From MAG-121220-bin8 sp964433845 (lineage in GTDB: Bacteria > Bacteroidota > Bacteroidia > Flavobacteriales > Flavobacteriaceae), in contig CAYSTA010000001.1 of NCBI GenBank assembly GCA_964433845.1, positions 124,001-188,000 of the forward strand: 64,000 bases of DNA, written 5' to 3'. Position numbers and translations under genes: made by a program. Below, in pieces: positions 6,404 to 14,834 of the stretch (the first letter of the stretch is position 1; each line of letters opens with the position of its first letter). The notes under the pieces are model-generated. The model was not told the origin of the DNA. It worked only from the letters and a program-made list of their open reading frames with translations, and searched no databases.

Positions 6404-8083
6404 ATGGCAGGAATAGATTGGTTAATATTAATTAGCACTCTAGTCTTTATAGTAAGCTATGGAGTAATTAAAACTAGAAATAATAAGAATTTAAATGATT
6501 ATTTAAAGGGTGGTAATTCATCTAATTGGTGGACAATAGGTCTATCAGTTATGGCTACTCAGGCTAGTGCTATAACCTTTCTTTCAACACCCGGTCAAGC
6601 CTTCAATGATGGAATGACTTTCGTACAGTTTTATTTTGGAATTCCTATAGCAATGATTATAATTTGCATGGTTTTTATACCAATATACCATAGACTAAAA
6701 GTTTATACAGCATATGAATTTTTAGAACAAAGATTTGATCTTAAAACTAGAACATTAGCTGCTATATTATTTTTAGTACAAAGAGGGCTTGCTGCAGGAA
6801 TAACAATTTTTGCTCCTGCAATAATATTATCTTCTGTTTTAGGTTGGGATTTAAAACTTTTAAATGTAGCTATAGGAGTGTTAGTAATAATTTATACAGT
6901 TAGTGGAGGTACTAAAGCTGTAAGTATAACTCAAAAACAACAAATGTTTGTGATTATGAGTGGTATGTTTATAGCTTTTTTTATAATATTAAACTCTCTT
7001 CCTCCAAATATTAATTTTTCAAATGCTTTAGATATAGCTGGTTTAGGAGGAAAAATGAAAGTTTTAGACTTTTCTTTTGACTTAAATGAAAGATATACGT
7101 TTTGGAGTGGAATTACTGGTGGATTATTTTTAGCATTATCTTATTTTGGAACAGATCAAAGTCAAGTTCAAAGATATTTATCAGGGAAATCCCTAAAAGA
7201 AAGTCAACTAGGATTATTATTTAATGCTGTTTTTAAAATTCCTATGCAATTTTTTATCCTCTTTGTAGGAGTTATGGTATTTGTTTTTTTTGAATTTAAC
7301 AACGCTCCAATTCATTTTAATCCACAAGCCATCGAATATTTAGAAAAATATGAAACAGATGATTTTAACGAATTGAATAAAAACTACAGTCAATTAAAGA
7401 ATAGCAAAAGAAAACTTCAAATTGATTTTGTCAAAAGAAAAAATAAAAACCAATCAACAGTAAAAATTGAAAATCAAATTCTAGATCTTCAAAAGAAAGA
7501 AATAGAACAAAGAAGTGATATAAAAGAAATACTTAATAAAAATAACGCAAGAATAGAAACAAACGATAAAGACTATGTATTTATTTTTTTCATATTAAAT
7601 TACCTGCCAAAAGGAATTATAGGTTTATTGTTAGCTGTAATACTAAGTGCTGCAATGTCATCAACTGCATCAGAGCTAAACGCACTTTCTGCTACAACTG
7701 TCATTGATCTATACAAAAGGAATCATATTAAGCCTAAATCAAAAAAACACTATGTTAACGCATCAAAATGGTTTACATTAATTTGGGGAGTAATTGCTAT
7801 AATTTTTGCAAGTTTTGGAACATTATTTGAAAACCTTATACAATTAGTAAATATTATAGGGTCTATATTTTACGGAACAATTTTAGGTATTTTTTTAATC
7901 GCTTTCTTCATCAAGAAAATAAAAGGAAACGACGTTTTCTGGGCAGCTTGCATATCCCAAGCACTAATATTTATAATTTACGCTTTTACAGATATTGGTT
8001 ACTTATGGTTAAACTTTATTGGAGCTTTATTAACTACAATATTTTCATATTCCTTGAATTTTTTAAATTCAAAAAACAATTAA
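6404..8083 (+). CDS. Sodium:solute symporter (SSS family)
   Basis: The 559-residue integral membrane protein has the multi-helix LeuT-like plan of the SSS family. Family signatures are WWTIGLSVMATQASAITFLS (residues 42-61), YTAYEFLEQRFD (101-112) and YFGTDQSQVQRYLSG (247-261). These motifs place it among the sugar, proline and nucleobase-type symporters, but the substrate cannot be predicted. A hydrophilic, strongly charged insert of about 80 residues (308-390), probably coiled coil, interrupts the membrane helices. The protein ends on a TTAA shared with the convergent DUF2911 gene. The possible micro-protein lies immediately upstream. Confidence 0.92.
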   Translation: MAGIDWLILISTLVFIVSYGVIKTRNNKNLNDYLKGGNSSNWWTIGLSVMATQASAITFLSTPGQAFNDGMTFVQFYFGIPIAMIIICMVFIPIYHRLKVYTAYEFLEQRFDLKTRTLAAILFLVQRGLAAGITIFAPAIILSSVLGWDLKLLNVAIGVLVIIYTVSGGTKAVSITQKQQMFVIMSGMFIAFFIILNSLPPNINFSNALDIAGLGGKMKVLDFSFDLNERYTFWSGITGGLFLALSYFGTDQSQVQRYLSGKSLKESQLGLLFNAVFKIPMQFFILFVGVMVFVFFEFNNAPIHFNPQAIEYLEKYETDDFNELNKNYSQLKNSKRKLQIDFVKRKNKNQSTVKIENQILDLQKKEIEQRSDIKEILNKNNARIETNDKDYVFIFFILNYLPKGIIGLLLAVILSAAMSSTASELNALSATTVIDLYKRNHIKPKSKKHYVNASKWFTLIWGVIAIIFASFGTLFENLIQLVNIIGSIFYGTILGIFLIAFFIKKIKGNDVFWAACISQALIFIIYAFTDIGYLWLNFIGALLTTIFSYSLNFLNSKNN

Positions 8084-8922
8084 TTATTTAAAATATATTC
8101 TACAGTATCACTTAATGATTTCACAGAATCTTTGAGTTTTGTCTCTTTGGCTAGAGCAAGTCCTTTATTTGCTATTTTTAAAGCACCTTCTTTGTCACCA
8201 ACAGCTAAATAAATCAGGGCTTTTTGTTTTAACATCCAATATGGAGCATCTTTTCTAAGTTCAAAGGATTTATCAATCCAACGCTTAGCTAAATTCATAT
8301 TTAAATTTTCTTCTAAATAAAAAACTGCTGCTTTATAATAATTTTGAGAGTTTGGATTCTTGTCTAAAGTATTTTTAATCGAAGAAATAGTTTTGTCTCT
8401 AGTTAAGGTATTTATGCTAAAAGAAGAAACAGTTGATTCCCAAATAAAATATATAGTAGCTCCATTATTACTTAAATTATTTATTTGTATAGAAAAAGAT
8501 TCAACAGAATAAGGTAATTCGTAAGAATTTGCTGATGTTTTTATTGCAATCTCATTTTTATCCCAATTTTGGGGCAATCCCCAATTATCATTTTTTTTAT
8601 ATAAAATAATTTCCCATGATTCATGTCCAGGAATTGTATAAATAGCATATTTCCCTTTAGGAACTACTACCTCTCCTATCATTACTTTATCACTAAATTC
8701 AATAGTAGTGTTTTTATTAGCACCTGTTCTCCAAACTTCATTATAAGGCACCAAATTTCCAAAAATTTGTCTTCCTCTAGCTGATGGTCTTGAATATTCA
8801 ATTTTAATATCAACAAGTCCAACTTTTTGAACTAATGTTGAAAAAGGACTAGGTTGTGGAGTTTGGATTTGAGTGAAAGAAAAAAAAGGAGCAAACAATA
8901 GAATAATAAATATTTTTTTCAT
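8080..8922 (-). CDS. Secreted DUF2911 protein with C-terminal TPR-like helices
   Basis: The 280-residue product starts with a signal peptide (KKIFIILLFAPFFSF, likely cleavage near residue 19). DUF2911 follows, recognised by VGLVDIKIEYSRPSARGRQIFG and then NEVWRTGANKNTTIEFS, VVPKGKYAIYTIP and NWGLPQNWDKNE. The C-terminal ~100 residues form helical repeats like TPR motifs (YYKAAVFYLEENLNMNLAK, DKEGALKIANKGLALAKE). The family is common in Bacteroidota, is exported, and has no established function. It is convergent with the symporter, sharing the TTAA at its end. It is transcribed separately from murA, whose start lies 1.4 kb away. Confidence 0.9.
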   Translation of the reverse strand: MKKIFIILLFAPFFSFTQIQTPQPSPFSTLVQKVGLVDIKIEYSRPSARGRQIFGNLVPYNEVWRTGANKNTTIEFSDKVMIGEVVVPKGKYAIYTIPGHESWEIILYKKNDNWGLPQNWDKNEIAIKTSANSYELPYSVESFSIQINNLSNNGATIYFIWESTVSSFSINTLTRDKTISSIKNTLDKNPNSQNYYKAAVFYLEENLNMNLAKRWIDKSFELRKDAPYWMLKQKALIYLAVGDKEGALKIANKGLALAKETKLKDSVKSLSDTVEYILNN

Positions 8923-8994
8923 AGTATCTTTTTTAGTTATTCAAATTTATAAAATCAATAATAATTATTAAAAGATAAAATTTTTATAAAAGAA

Positions 8995-10302
8995 CTAAAG
9001 TCTTTTTATTCTTGCTCCTAACTTATTTAATCTCTCGTCTATTTTTTCATAACCCCTATCAATTTGTTCAATATTATGAATAATACTTGTTCCTTTAGCT
9101 GATAGTGCTGCAATTAATAGTGAAACTCCTGCTCTAATATCTGGAGAAACCATTTTAGTTGCTTTTAACTGAGATTTAAAATCATGTCCAATTACATTAG
9201 CCCTGTGAGGGTCACATAAAATAATTTTTGCACCCATATCAATTAATTTATCTACAAAAAATAACCTGCTTTCAAACATTTTTTGATGTATTAATACACT
9301 TCCTCTTGCTTGAGTTGCAACAACTAAAATTACACTTAATAAATCTGGTGTAAAGCCTGGCCAAGGGGCATCAGAAATTGTAAGAACTGAACCATCAATA
9401 TAATTTTGAATTTCATAACCATCATTATGTTCAGGTATATAAATATCATCTCCTTTCTTTACCAATTTAATTCCCAATTTCTTAAAAACATCTGGAATTT
9501 GACCTAAGTTTTCCCAACTTACATTCTTAATAGTAATGTTACTTTTTGTGATAGCAGCCATTCCAATCCAACTACCAATTTCAATCATATCTGGAAGAAC
9601 TTTATGTGAACAACCAGCTAATGACTTAACACCTTCTACTACTAATAAATTAGAACCAATACCAGAAATATTAGCACCCATACTAACTAACATTTTACAC
9701 AACTGTTGAATATAAGGTTCACATGCTGCATTATATATCCTAGTTTTACCTTCAGCTAATGTTGCTGCCATCAAAATATTTGCGGTTCCAGTTACAGAAG
9801 CTTGATCTAAAAGTATATAAGCACCCTTAAGTTTATTTGATTCAACTCCATAAAAATGTTCTTCTCTATTATATCTAAATGATGCGCCTAGTTTAATTAA
9901 ACCTAAAAAATGAGTATCTAATCTTCTTCTACCAATCTTATCTCCTCCTGGCTTAGGGATATATCCTTTACCAAAACGGGTTAATAAAGGTCCAACAATC
10001 ATTATAGATCCTCTCAAACTACTTCCTTTAGATTTAAAAGATTCAGATTGTAAATTATCGACATTTATTTTATCTGCCTGGAAAGAATATTTGTTATTTG
10101 AAATTTTATTGATTTTAACTCCAAGAAATGATAAAAGGTCAATTAGCTTTATTACATCAATTATCTCAGGAATATTTTCTATTACAACTTCTTTATCAGT
10201 TAATAAAGAAGCACAAATTACCTGTAATGCTTCATTTTTTGCACCTTGAGGGTGAATTTCTCCATTTAGCTTAATTCCGCCCTCAATTGAAAAAGTACCC
10301 AT
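8995..10302 (-). CDS. murA: UDP-N-acetylglucosamine 1-carboxyvinyltransferase
   Basis: MurA transfers enolpyruvate from PEP to UDP-GlcNAc, the first committed step of peptidoglycan synthesis. The 435 residues form the usual inside-out alpha/beta barrel and include GAKNEAL near residue 20, the loop PGGDKIGRRRLDTH at 118-131, and DMIEIGSW. The loop position that is Cys in E. coli MurA (Cys115) is Asp121 here. Asp at this position is known from naturally fosfomycin-insensitive enzymes and still supports catalysis. The DUF4290 gene lies 11 bp upstream on the same strand, suggesting one transcript. Confidence 0.96.
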   Translation of the reverse strand: MGTFSIEGGIKLNGEIHPQGAKNEALQVICASLLTDKEVVIENIPEIIDVIKLIDLLSFLGVKINKISNNKYSFQADKINVDNLQSESFKSKGSSLRGSIMIVGPLLTRFGKGYIPKPGGDKIGRRRLDTHFLGLIKLGASFRYNREEHFYGVESNKLKGAYILLDQASVTGTANILMAATLAEGKTRIYNAACEPYIQQLCKMLVSMGANISGIGSNLLVVEGVKSLAGCSHKVLPDMIEIGSWIGMAAITKSNITIKNVSWENLGQIPDVFKKLGIKLVKKGDDIYIPEHNDGYEIQNYIDGSVLTISDAPWPGFTPDLLSVILVVATQARGSVLIHQKMFESRLFFVDKLIDMGAKIILCDPHRANVIGHDFKSQLKATKMVSPDIRAGVSLLIAALSAKGTSIIHNIEQIDRGYEKIDERLNKLGARIKRL

Positions 10303-10313
10303 TTATATTGATG

Positions 10314-10961
10314 TTAATTATTATTCCTTTTTTTATAATTACGATATGGTTTTTTATTTTTTGAACTATGCTTTGTAAATTTCTTATTAGTTAACTTAAT
10401 TAAATTTTGAGAATCTGTAAGTGGTTTGTCTGAAGAATCTACAACAAGTTTGCCATCTGAAAGTTCTAATAAATGTTCATAAATAACATCATCTTCAACA
10501 GTATCCTTATTCCAATTTAAAAAACATTTCTTCATATGATTTGCAATTACATATATCAATTGTTTTTTCATTTCACCTTCCTCCCATCCAATTGCAACAT
10601 CAATCATTCTTTTTATATTATTGCCATAAAATCTATATTTAGGAAAATTTTGAGGATAATTTAATTTATCAGGTCTTTGATAAAAAACTTCTTTTGAAGG
10701 TAAGGGAAATGGGGAATCAACATCCAATTTAAAATCAGACATAATAAAAAGTTGATCCCAAAGTTTATGTTGAAAATCAGGAACATCTCTTAAATGAGGA
10801 TTTAAATTACCCATTACTCCAATAATTGCCTTTGCCATTTTATTTCTTTCTTCTTTATTATCACAAGCTAAAGCTTGATCAATCATTTTATGAAGATGCC
10901 TACCATATTCTGGAATTATAAGCTTAGTTCTTTCGGTATTATACTCTAAATTTTCTATCAA
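10314..10961 (-). CDS. DUF4290 family protein
   Basis: The 215 residues match DUF4290, a family restricted largely to Bacteroidota. The recognisable start is LEYNTERTKLIIPEYGRHLH, followed by KAIIGVMGNLNPHLRDVPDF and HKLWDQLFIMSDFKLDVDSP. The C-terminus is very basic (KFTKHSSKNKKPYRNYKKRN), which could bind nucleic acid, though this is inference. No enzymatic motif is seen. It lies directly upstream of murA on the same strand and 50 bp downstream of the DUF493 gene, so all three may be co-transcribed. Confidence 0.88.
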   Translation of the reverse strand: MIENLEYNTERTKLIIPEYGRHLHKMIDQALACDNKEERNKMAKAIIGVMGNLNPHLRDVPDFQHKLWDQLFIMSDFKLDVDSPFPLPSKEVFYQRPDKLNYPQNFPKYRFYGNNIKRMIDVAIGWEEGEMKKQLIYVIANHMKKCFLNWNKDTVEDDVIYEHLLELSDGKLVVDSSDKPLTDSQNLIKLTNKKFTKHSSKNKKPYRNYKKRNNN

Positions 10962-11011
10962 AATTTGGGTGGTTTAATTAGTAAGAAGTTACAAATTTAA
11001 TAAATTATTAA

Positions 11012-11296
11012 TCATAAAGATATTATTCCTTCTATTTCAGAAGCTAATTTATATTTTTTTATCACTTCATTAGCTGATTTCATCTTTGCAATTATTGTAA
11101 TACTAGTAAAATTCTTCGAAGAAGAAAGATTTGAAGAAATATCAGCATCAATATCATTAAAAATATTTTTAAGATTGGTAATATTTAATGAATCCGATTT
11201 TAAAATAAATTTGAATTTATAAATTGAAGGCCAATCTGAAGACAAAGAAAGTTGTTTTTCTAGTCTTATATAAAAATCATTATTATCATTTAACAT
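11012..11296 (-). CDS. DUF493 (YbeD-like) family protein
   Basis: This is a 94-residue small alpha/beta protein of the DUF493/YbeD family, an ACT-like fold. It shows the typical opening FYIRLEKQLSLSSDWPSIYKF and a second half with TSITIIAKMKSANEVIKKYK. YbeD in E. coli sits near lipoate genes, but no lipoate genes are seen here and its role is unknown. It is the first gene of the leftward DUF493-DUF4290-murA run and is divergent from the AAA NTPase gene. Confidence 0.82.
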   Translation of the reverse strand: MLNDNNDFYIRLEKQLSLSSDWPSIYKFKFILKSDSLNITNLKNIFNDIDADISSNLSSSKNFTSITIIAKMKSANEVIKKYKLASEIEGIISL

Positions 11297-11347
11297 TATT
11301 TCAAATATATATAAATAAAGATTTATTAATTGATAAATTTGCTTGAA

Positions 11348-11878
11348 ATGAAAAATAGCAAAAAGATTGTAATTACTGGTGGTCCAGGTTCAGGAAAAAC
11401 TAGTTTAATTGATGAGTTAGAAAACAAAAAATTCAATTGTGAAAAAGAAATTGTTAGATCATTAACTCTTGAAGGGAAAAAAGATGGAAATGATCAACTT
11501 TTTCTTAAAGAACCATTAAATTTTTCTAAAAAATTATTAGACTTAAGAATAATTCAATTTAATAAAAAACAAGTTGCATCTATCACATTTTTTGATAGAG
11601 GAGTTCAAGACACTTTTGCTTATTTAAATTTTTTAAAAACTAAATATGACAATGATCTTTTAAAAAAATGTGAAAGAATCAAATATGACAAGGTTTTTAT
11701 CCTTCCTCCCTGGAAAGAGATATATAATCAGGATGAATGCAGATATGAAACCTTTGAAGAATCTATAAAGATTTTTGAAGAAATAATAAAAATTTATCAT
11801 TTTTTTAAAATGAAAACAATAATATTAGAAAAAGATTCAGTAGATAATAGAATTAAAAAGATATTAAGTTACTTGTGA
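11348..11878 (+). CDS. AAA-family NTPase (AAA_28 type)
   Basis: This is a 176-residue P-loop protein with Walker A ITGGPGSGKTSLI at the N-terminus, a conserved DRG motif (FFDRGVQDTFAYL) and a C-terminal helix rich in acidic and aromatic residues. It matches AAA_28-type predicted NTPases/kinases, which are kinase-like in layout. The substrate is unknown. I prefer ATG 11348, giving MKNSKKIVITGG, over TTG 11330, because the P-loop then starts at the usual distance from the N-terminus. The stop overlaps a possible GTG start of fmt, so the two are probably transcribed together. Confidence 0.85.
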   Translation: MKNSKKIVITGGPGSGKTSLIDELENKKFNCEKEIVRSLTLEGKKDGNDQLFLKEPLNFSKKLLDLRIIQFNKKQVASITFFDRGVQDTFAYLNFLKTKYDNDLLKKCERIKYDKVFILPPWKEIYNQDECRYETFEESIKIFEEIIKIYHFFKMKTIILEKDSVDNRIKKILSYL

Positions 11879-11892
11879 AAAAATATTTTAAA

Positions 11893-12837
11893 ATGAATAA
11901 TTTAAAGATAATTTTTATGGGAACATCTGATTTTGCTGTTAAAAGCCTTGATAATCTATTATTAAATAATTTTGATGTTGAAGCAGTAGTCACAGCTCCA
12001 GATAAAAAATCAGGTAGAGGGAATAAAATCAATTTTTCATATGTAAAAAAATATAGTTTAAATCAAAATTTAAAATTATTTCAACCTGAAAACTTAAAGG
12101 ATACAGATTTTATTAAGGAAATGAAATCTTTTGATGCAGATATTTTTATTGTAGTTGCATTTAGAATGTTACCAAAAATAGTATGGGAAATTCCTAAAAA
12201 GGGAACAATAAATTTACATGCATCTTTATTACCACAATTAAGAGGAGCAGCACCAATTCAATGGGCTATTATAAATGGATTAAAAAAGACAGGTGTTACA
12301 ACATTTTTTATTAATGAAAAAGTTGACTTTGGAGATATCATAGAACAAAAAGAAGTAGAAATTGGAGATTTTGAAAATACTGGAAGTTTATATGAAAAAT
12401 TAAAAATTGCTGGCGGTTTATTAATATTATCTACCTTGAAATTAATATCTAAAAATAATTTAAAAACAATTAAGCAAAGTAATTCATTAAATCTTCTTAA
12501 AGCGCCTAAATTGAATAAAGAAAATACAAAAATAGATTGGAATAAATCTGGGTTTGAAATTTTTAATTTTATTAGGGGATTATCTCCTTTTCCATCAGCA
12601 TGGACAAAGGATCAAAAAAATAATAAAATTATAAAGCTATTTAATGTAATTTATCATAAAGAAACAAAAACAAAACATTTAAATGGTGTAATTTCTATAA
12701 AAAATAATATGTTAAAAATTCTTTTAAAAGATGGATATTTAGAGGTCTTAGAAATTCAAATCGAAGGCAAAAAAAGAATGTCTGGGAAAGAATTTATAAA
12801 TGGATATAAAGATTATGATTCTATTAGACTTTTATAG
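11893..12837 (+). CDS. fmt: Methionyl-tRNA formyltransferase
   Basis: Fmt formylates initiator Met-tRNA with 10-formyl-tetrahydrofolate. From ATG 11893 the product is 314 residues. It starts NNLKIIFMGTSDFAV and places the catalytic triad at Asn107, His109 (INLHASLLPQLRGAAPIQWA) and Asp145 (VDFGDI), almost exactly the E. coli numbering. A GTG at 11875 would add six residues and overlap the upstream stop, and I consider it less likely. The C-terminal domain, which binds tRNA, is complete. The 10-formyl-THF substrate is supplied by FolD, encoded later in the window. Confidence 0.96.
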   Translation: MNNLKIIFMGTSDFAVKSLDNLLLNNFDVEAVVTAPDKKSGRGNKINFSYVKKYSLNQNLKLFQPENLKDTDFIKEMKSFDADIFIVVAFRMLPKIVWEIPKKGTINLHASLLPQLRGAAPIQWAIINGLKKTGVTTFFINEKVDFGDIIEQKEVEIGDFENTGSLYEKLKIAGGLLILSTLKLISKNNLKTIKQSNSLNLLKAPKLNKENTKIDWNKSGFEIFNFIRGLSPFPSAWTKDQKNNKIIKLFNVIYHKETKTKHLNGVISIKNNMLKILLKDGYLEVLEIQIEGKKRMSGKEFINGYKDYDSIRLL

Positions 12838-12864
12838 TTATGTTAAACAATTTAAATTAAAAAA

Positions 12865-13413
12865 TTGTTAAAAAAAGGGACACTTTTAATTGCTGAACCA
12901 ACTGGTCTATCGGATTTAAATTTTAATAGGTCAGTAATACTACTAGTTGAACATAATGAATCCGGATCTGTTGGGTTTATTTTAAATAAAAAACTTAACT
13001 ATTCCACTAAAGATTTAATTCCAGATTTAAAATATAAATTTCCAATTTATAATGGTGGGCCTGTTCAGACCGAAAATTTATATTTTATTCATAATCAACC
13101 AGAACTAATTCCAAATAGCTTAAAAATTACAAAAGAAATATACTGGGGAGGAGATTTTACTATAATTTTAGAATTAATCAATAATAAAAAATTAAAGTTA
13201 GATGAAATAAAATTCTTTTTAGGTTATTCAGGATGGGATAAGAATCAATTAGAAAAAGAAATTTCTATTTCATCTTGGGTTGTGAAACAAGAAAATAGGA
13301 ATGCTAATTTATTACTAAAAAATTGTGACAACATTTGGAAAGAAAATCTATTAGAATTAGGCGGAAAGTATCTAATTTGGTCTAATTCACCAGAAAACCC
13401 AAGTAATAATTAA
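12865..13413 (+). CDS. yqgE: YqgE/AlgH (DUF179) family protein
   Basis: This is a 182-residue UPF0301/DUF179 protein with the diagnostic N-terminal KGTLLIAEP, FNRSVILLVEHNESGSVGFI, YNGGPVQTENLYFIH and FLGYSGWDKNQLE. Its role is unknown; AlgH was named for an effect on alginate regulation. The only sensible start is TTG 12865: an in-frame stop at 12853 precedes it and no ATG lies upstream, while the family motif begins at residue 4. It ends on a TTAA shared with the convergent aminotransferase gene. Confidence 0.92.
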   Translation: MLKKGTLLIAEPTGLSDLNFNRSVILLVEHNESGSVGFILNKKLNYSTKDLIPDLKYKFPIYNGGPVQTENLYFIHNQPELIPNSLKITKEIYWGGDFTIILELINNKKLKLDEIKFFLGYSGWDKNQLEKEISISSWVVKQENRNANLLLKNCDNIWKENLLELGGKYLIWSNSPENPSNN

Positions 13414-14246
13414 GAAACAGAAATTTGTTTATTCAAATAATTAAGAATAGTAATAGCAATTTTGTTTGAAAAAAACTTTCTTCTATATTCCGTCACTGGT
13501 ATTAATCCAGAAATTGAATTTGATACCCATATTTCATTAGAAGAAATTAACTCATAAGCTGAAAAATCTTTTTCCTCAATCTCTAAATTTTTGAATTTAC
13601 GGATTGATTCTATAATCTTATTTCTCATAACACCATTTAAGCATCCAGAGGATATAGTTGGGGTTATTATTAGACTATCTTTTACTATAAAAATATTCCC
13701 ATTTAAAAATTCTGCAACAAATTTTTGATCATTTAATAATATACAATTATGTAAATCATTTTCTTTAGCATAAATGCTTCCAATAACATTTAAAACTCTA
13801 TTATTTGTTTTTAAATTAGAAATTAAGTTTGATTGAATTTGGTAATCTTTAAATAGATCTACTTTATATGATTTTAAATTAACATTAAATAATTTCTGAT
13901 CTGTTTTTTGAGAATTAATAACAAATATTGGGTCATTAGAATCTGGAATATATAGTCCTCCTTCTCGCCTAAAAATTGTTAATCTCACTCTTCCAGTAAA
14001 AAATGAATCTATTTTTAAATTGGTTTTTTTTATTTCCTCTTCAAAAAATTCAGGAGTATATAAACTAGGAATTTCCATTCTAAGGATTCTCATTGAAGAC
14101 ATAAGCCTTAAATAATGTTCCTCCCAATAAATTATTTTATTATCTACAACTTTAATGGTTTCAAAAACTGAATCTCCAAAAAGGAATGCTCTGTTATTAA
14201 AGTGATCTAATGGATTATCTTTAAAATTTCCGTTATAATTAATCAT
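13410..14246 (-). CDS. Class IV aminotransferase (PabC/IlvE-like)
   Basis: This is a 278-residue fold-type IV PLP enzyme. The PLP-binding lysine is probably Lys146 in SNLKTNNR. Other family marks are AFLFGDSVFETIKVVD near 20-35, GRVRLTIFR near 85-93, and the C-terminal PTISSGCLNGVMRNKI loop. Family members include 4-amino-4-deoxychorismate lyase (folate) and branched-chain or D-amino acid aminotransferases. The short length and the opening MINYNGNF favour a PabC-like lyase, but this is not certain. It shares its stop tetramer TTAA with yqgE and is followed upstream by a START-like gene after 6 bp. Confidence 0.85.
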   Translation of the reverse strand: MINYNGNFKDNPLDHFNNRAFLFGDSVFETIKVVDNKIIYWEEHYLRLMSSMRILRMEIPSLYTPEFFEEEIKKTNLKIDSFFTGRVRLTIFRREGGLYIPDSNDPIFVINSQKTDQKLFNVNLKSYKVDLFKDYQIQSNLISNLKTNNRVLNVIGSIYAKENDLHNCILLNDQKFVAEFLNGNIFIVKDSLIITPTISSGCLNGVMRNKIIESIRKFKNLEIEEKDFSAYELISSNEIWVSNSISGLIPVTEYRRKFFSNKIAITILNYLNKQISVS

Positions 14247-14252
14247 GAATTA

Positions 14253-14645
14253 TTAAGAAGATCCTAAAACCTGTTTTAAATCAGATATTTGATTATCCCA
14301 TAACATTTTAGTTTCTTCAACTTCATCTTCATAAGCAAAATCTGTAACCATCAACGAAACATCTTTTGTTATTTCATCAACAACTATTTTTATTTCAAAG
14401 AAACACTTGTCCTGATCTTCACTATCATCTAACCATCTATATTTTACAAAGCTATTTGATTTGCTACTAATTAATTCAGCTTTTTCTTCAGATCCGTCCC
14501 AAAAAAAAGAAAAGATTATTCCCCTAGAATTAACATTATCAGCAAACCATTCTGAAAGACCAGATGCAGATGATATGTACTGATATAACATTTGAGGAGA
14601 TGCATGAATTGGAAACTCTAATTCAAACTTTACTTTTAATTCCAT
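14253..14645 (-). CDS. START-like domain protein (AHSA1-like)
   Basis: The 130-residue single-domain protein shows the helix-grip pattern of START/AHSA1-like proteins: KFELEFPIHASPQMLYQYIS at the N-terminus, LSEWFADNV, then strands with KYRWLDDSEDQDKCFFEI, and a long C-terminal helix. Flavobacterial genomes commonly carry this small version beside a class IV aminotransferase gene. A small hydrophobic ligand is likely in the fold, but none is known. It is the first gene of a two-gene leftward unit. Confidence 0.82.
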   Translation of the reverse strand: MELKVKFELEFPIHASPQMLYQYISSASGLSEWFADNVNSRGIIFSFFWDGSEEKAELISSKSNSFVKYRWLDDSEDQDKCFFEIKIVVDEITKDVSLMVTDFAYEDEVEETKMLWDNQISDLKQVLGSS

Positions 14646-14707
14646 AGAGTGGCAATATATAGATTAAAATTGATGTAAAAAAAAAATTAAATAATTATTA
14701 TTCTAAG

Positions 14708-14738
14708 TTTGAGTCTAGTTAATTTGTTTATATATTTA
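14708..14738 (+). promoter_or_regulatory. Bacteroidota-type promoter of tRNA-Met
   Basis: TTTG at 14708-14711, a spacer of exactly 19 bases, then TATATTTA at 14731-14738 (one mismatch from TAnnTTTG). The tRNA begins 15 bases further on. The arrangement parallels that before the tRNA-Lys cluster. Confidence 0.65.
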
Positions 14739-14753
14739 CGCGCATCTTATCTT

Positions 14754-14827
14754 GGCGAGGTAGCTCAGGCGGTCAGAGCGTCGGATTCATAACCCGGAGG
14801 TCGGGAGTTCAAGTCTCCCCCTCGCTA
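14754..14827 (+). tRNA. tRNA-Met (CAT)
   Basis: A 74-nt cloverleaf. The acceptor stem is GGCGAGG with CCTCGCT (first pair G-U), the anticodon CAT is at 14788-14790 in loop TTCATAA, and the T arm is GGGAG TTCAAGT CTCCC. The anticodon stem lacks the three G-C pairs next to the loop that mark initiators, and there is no mismatch at the 1-72 position. I therefore favour elongator tRNA-Met. A tRNA-Ile with modified CAT cannot be excluded from sequence alone. Confidence 0.93.
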
Positions 14828-14834
14828 CTTTTTA

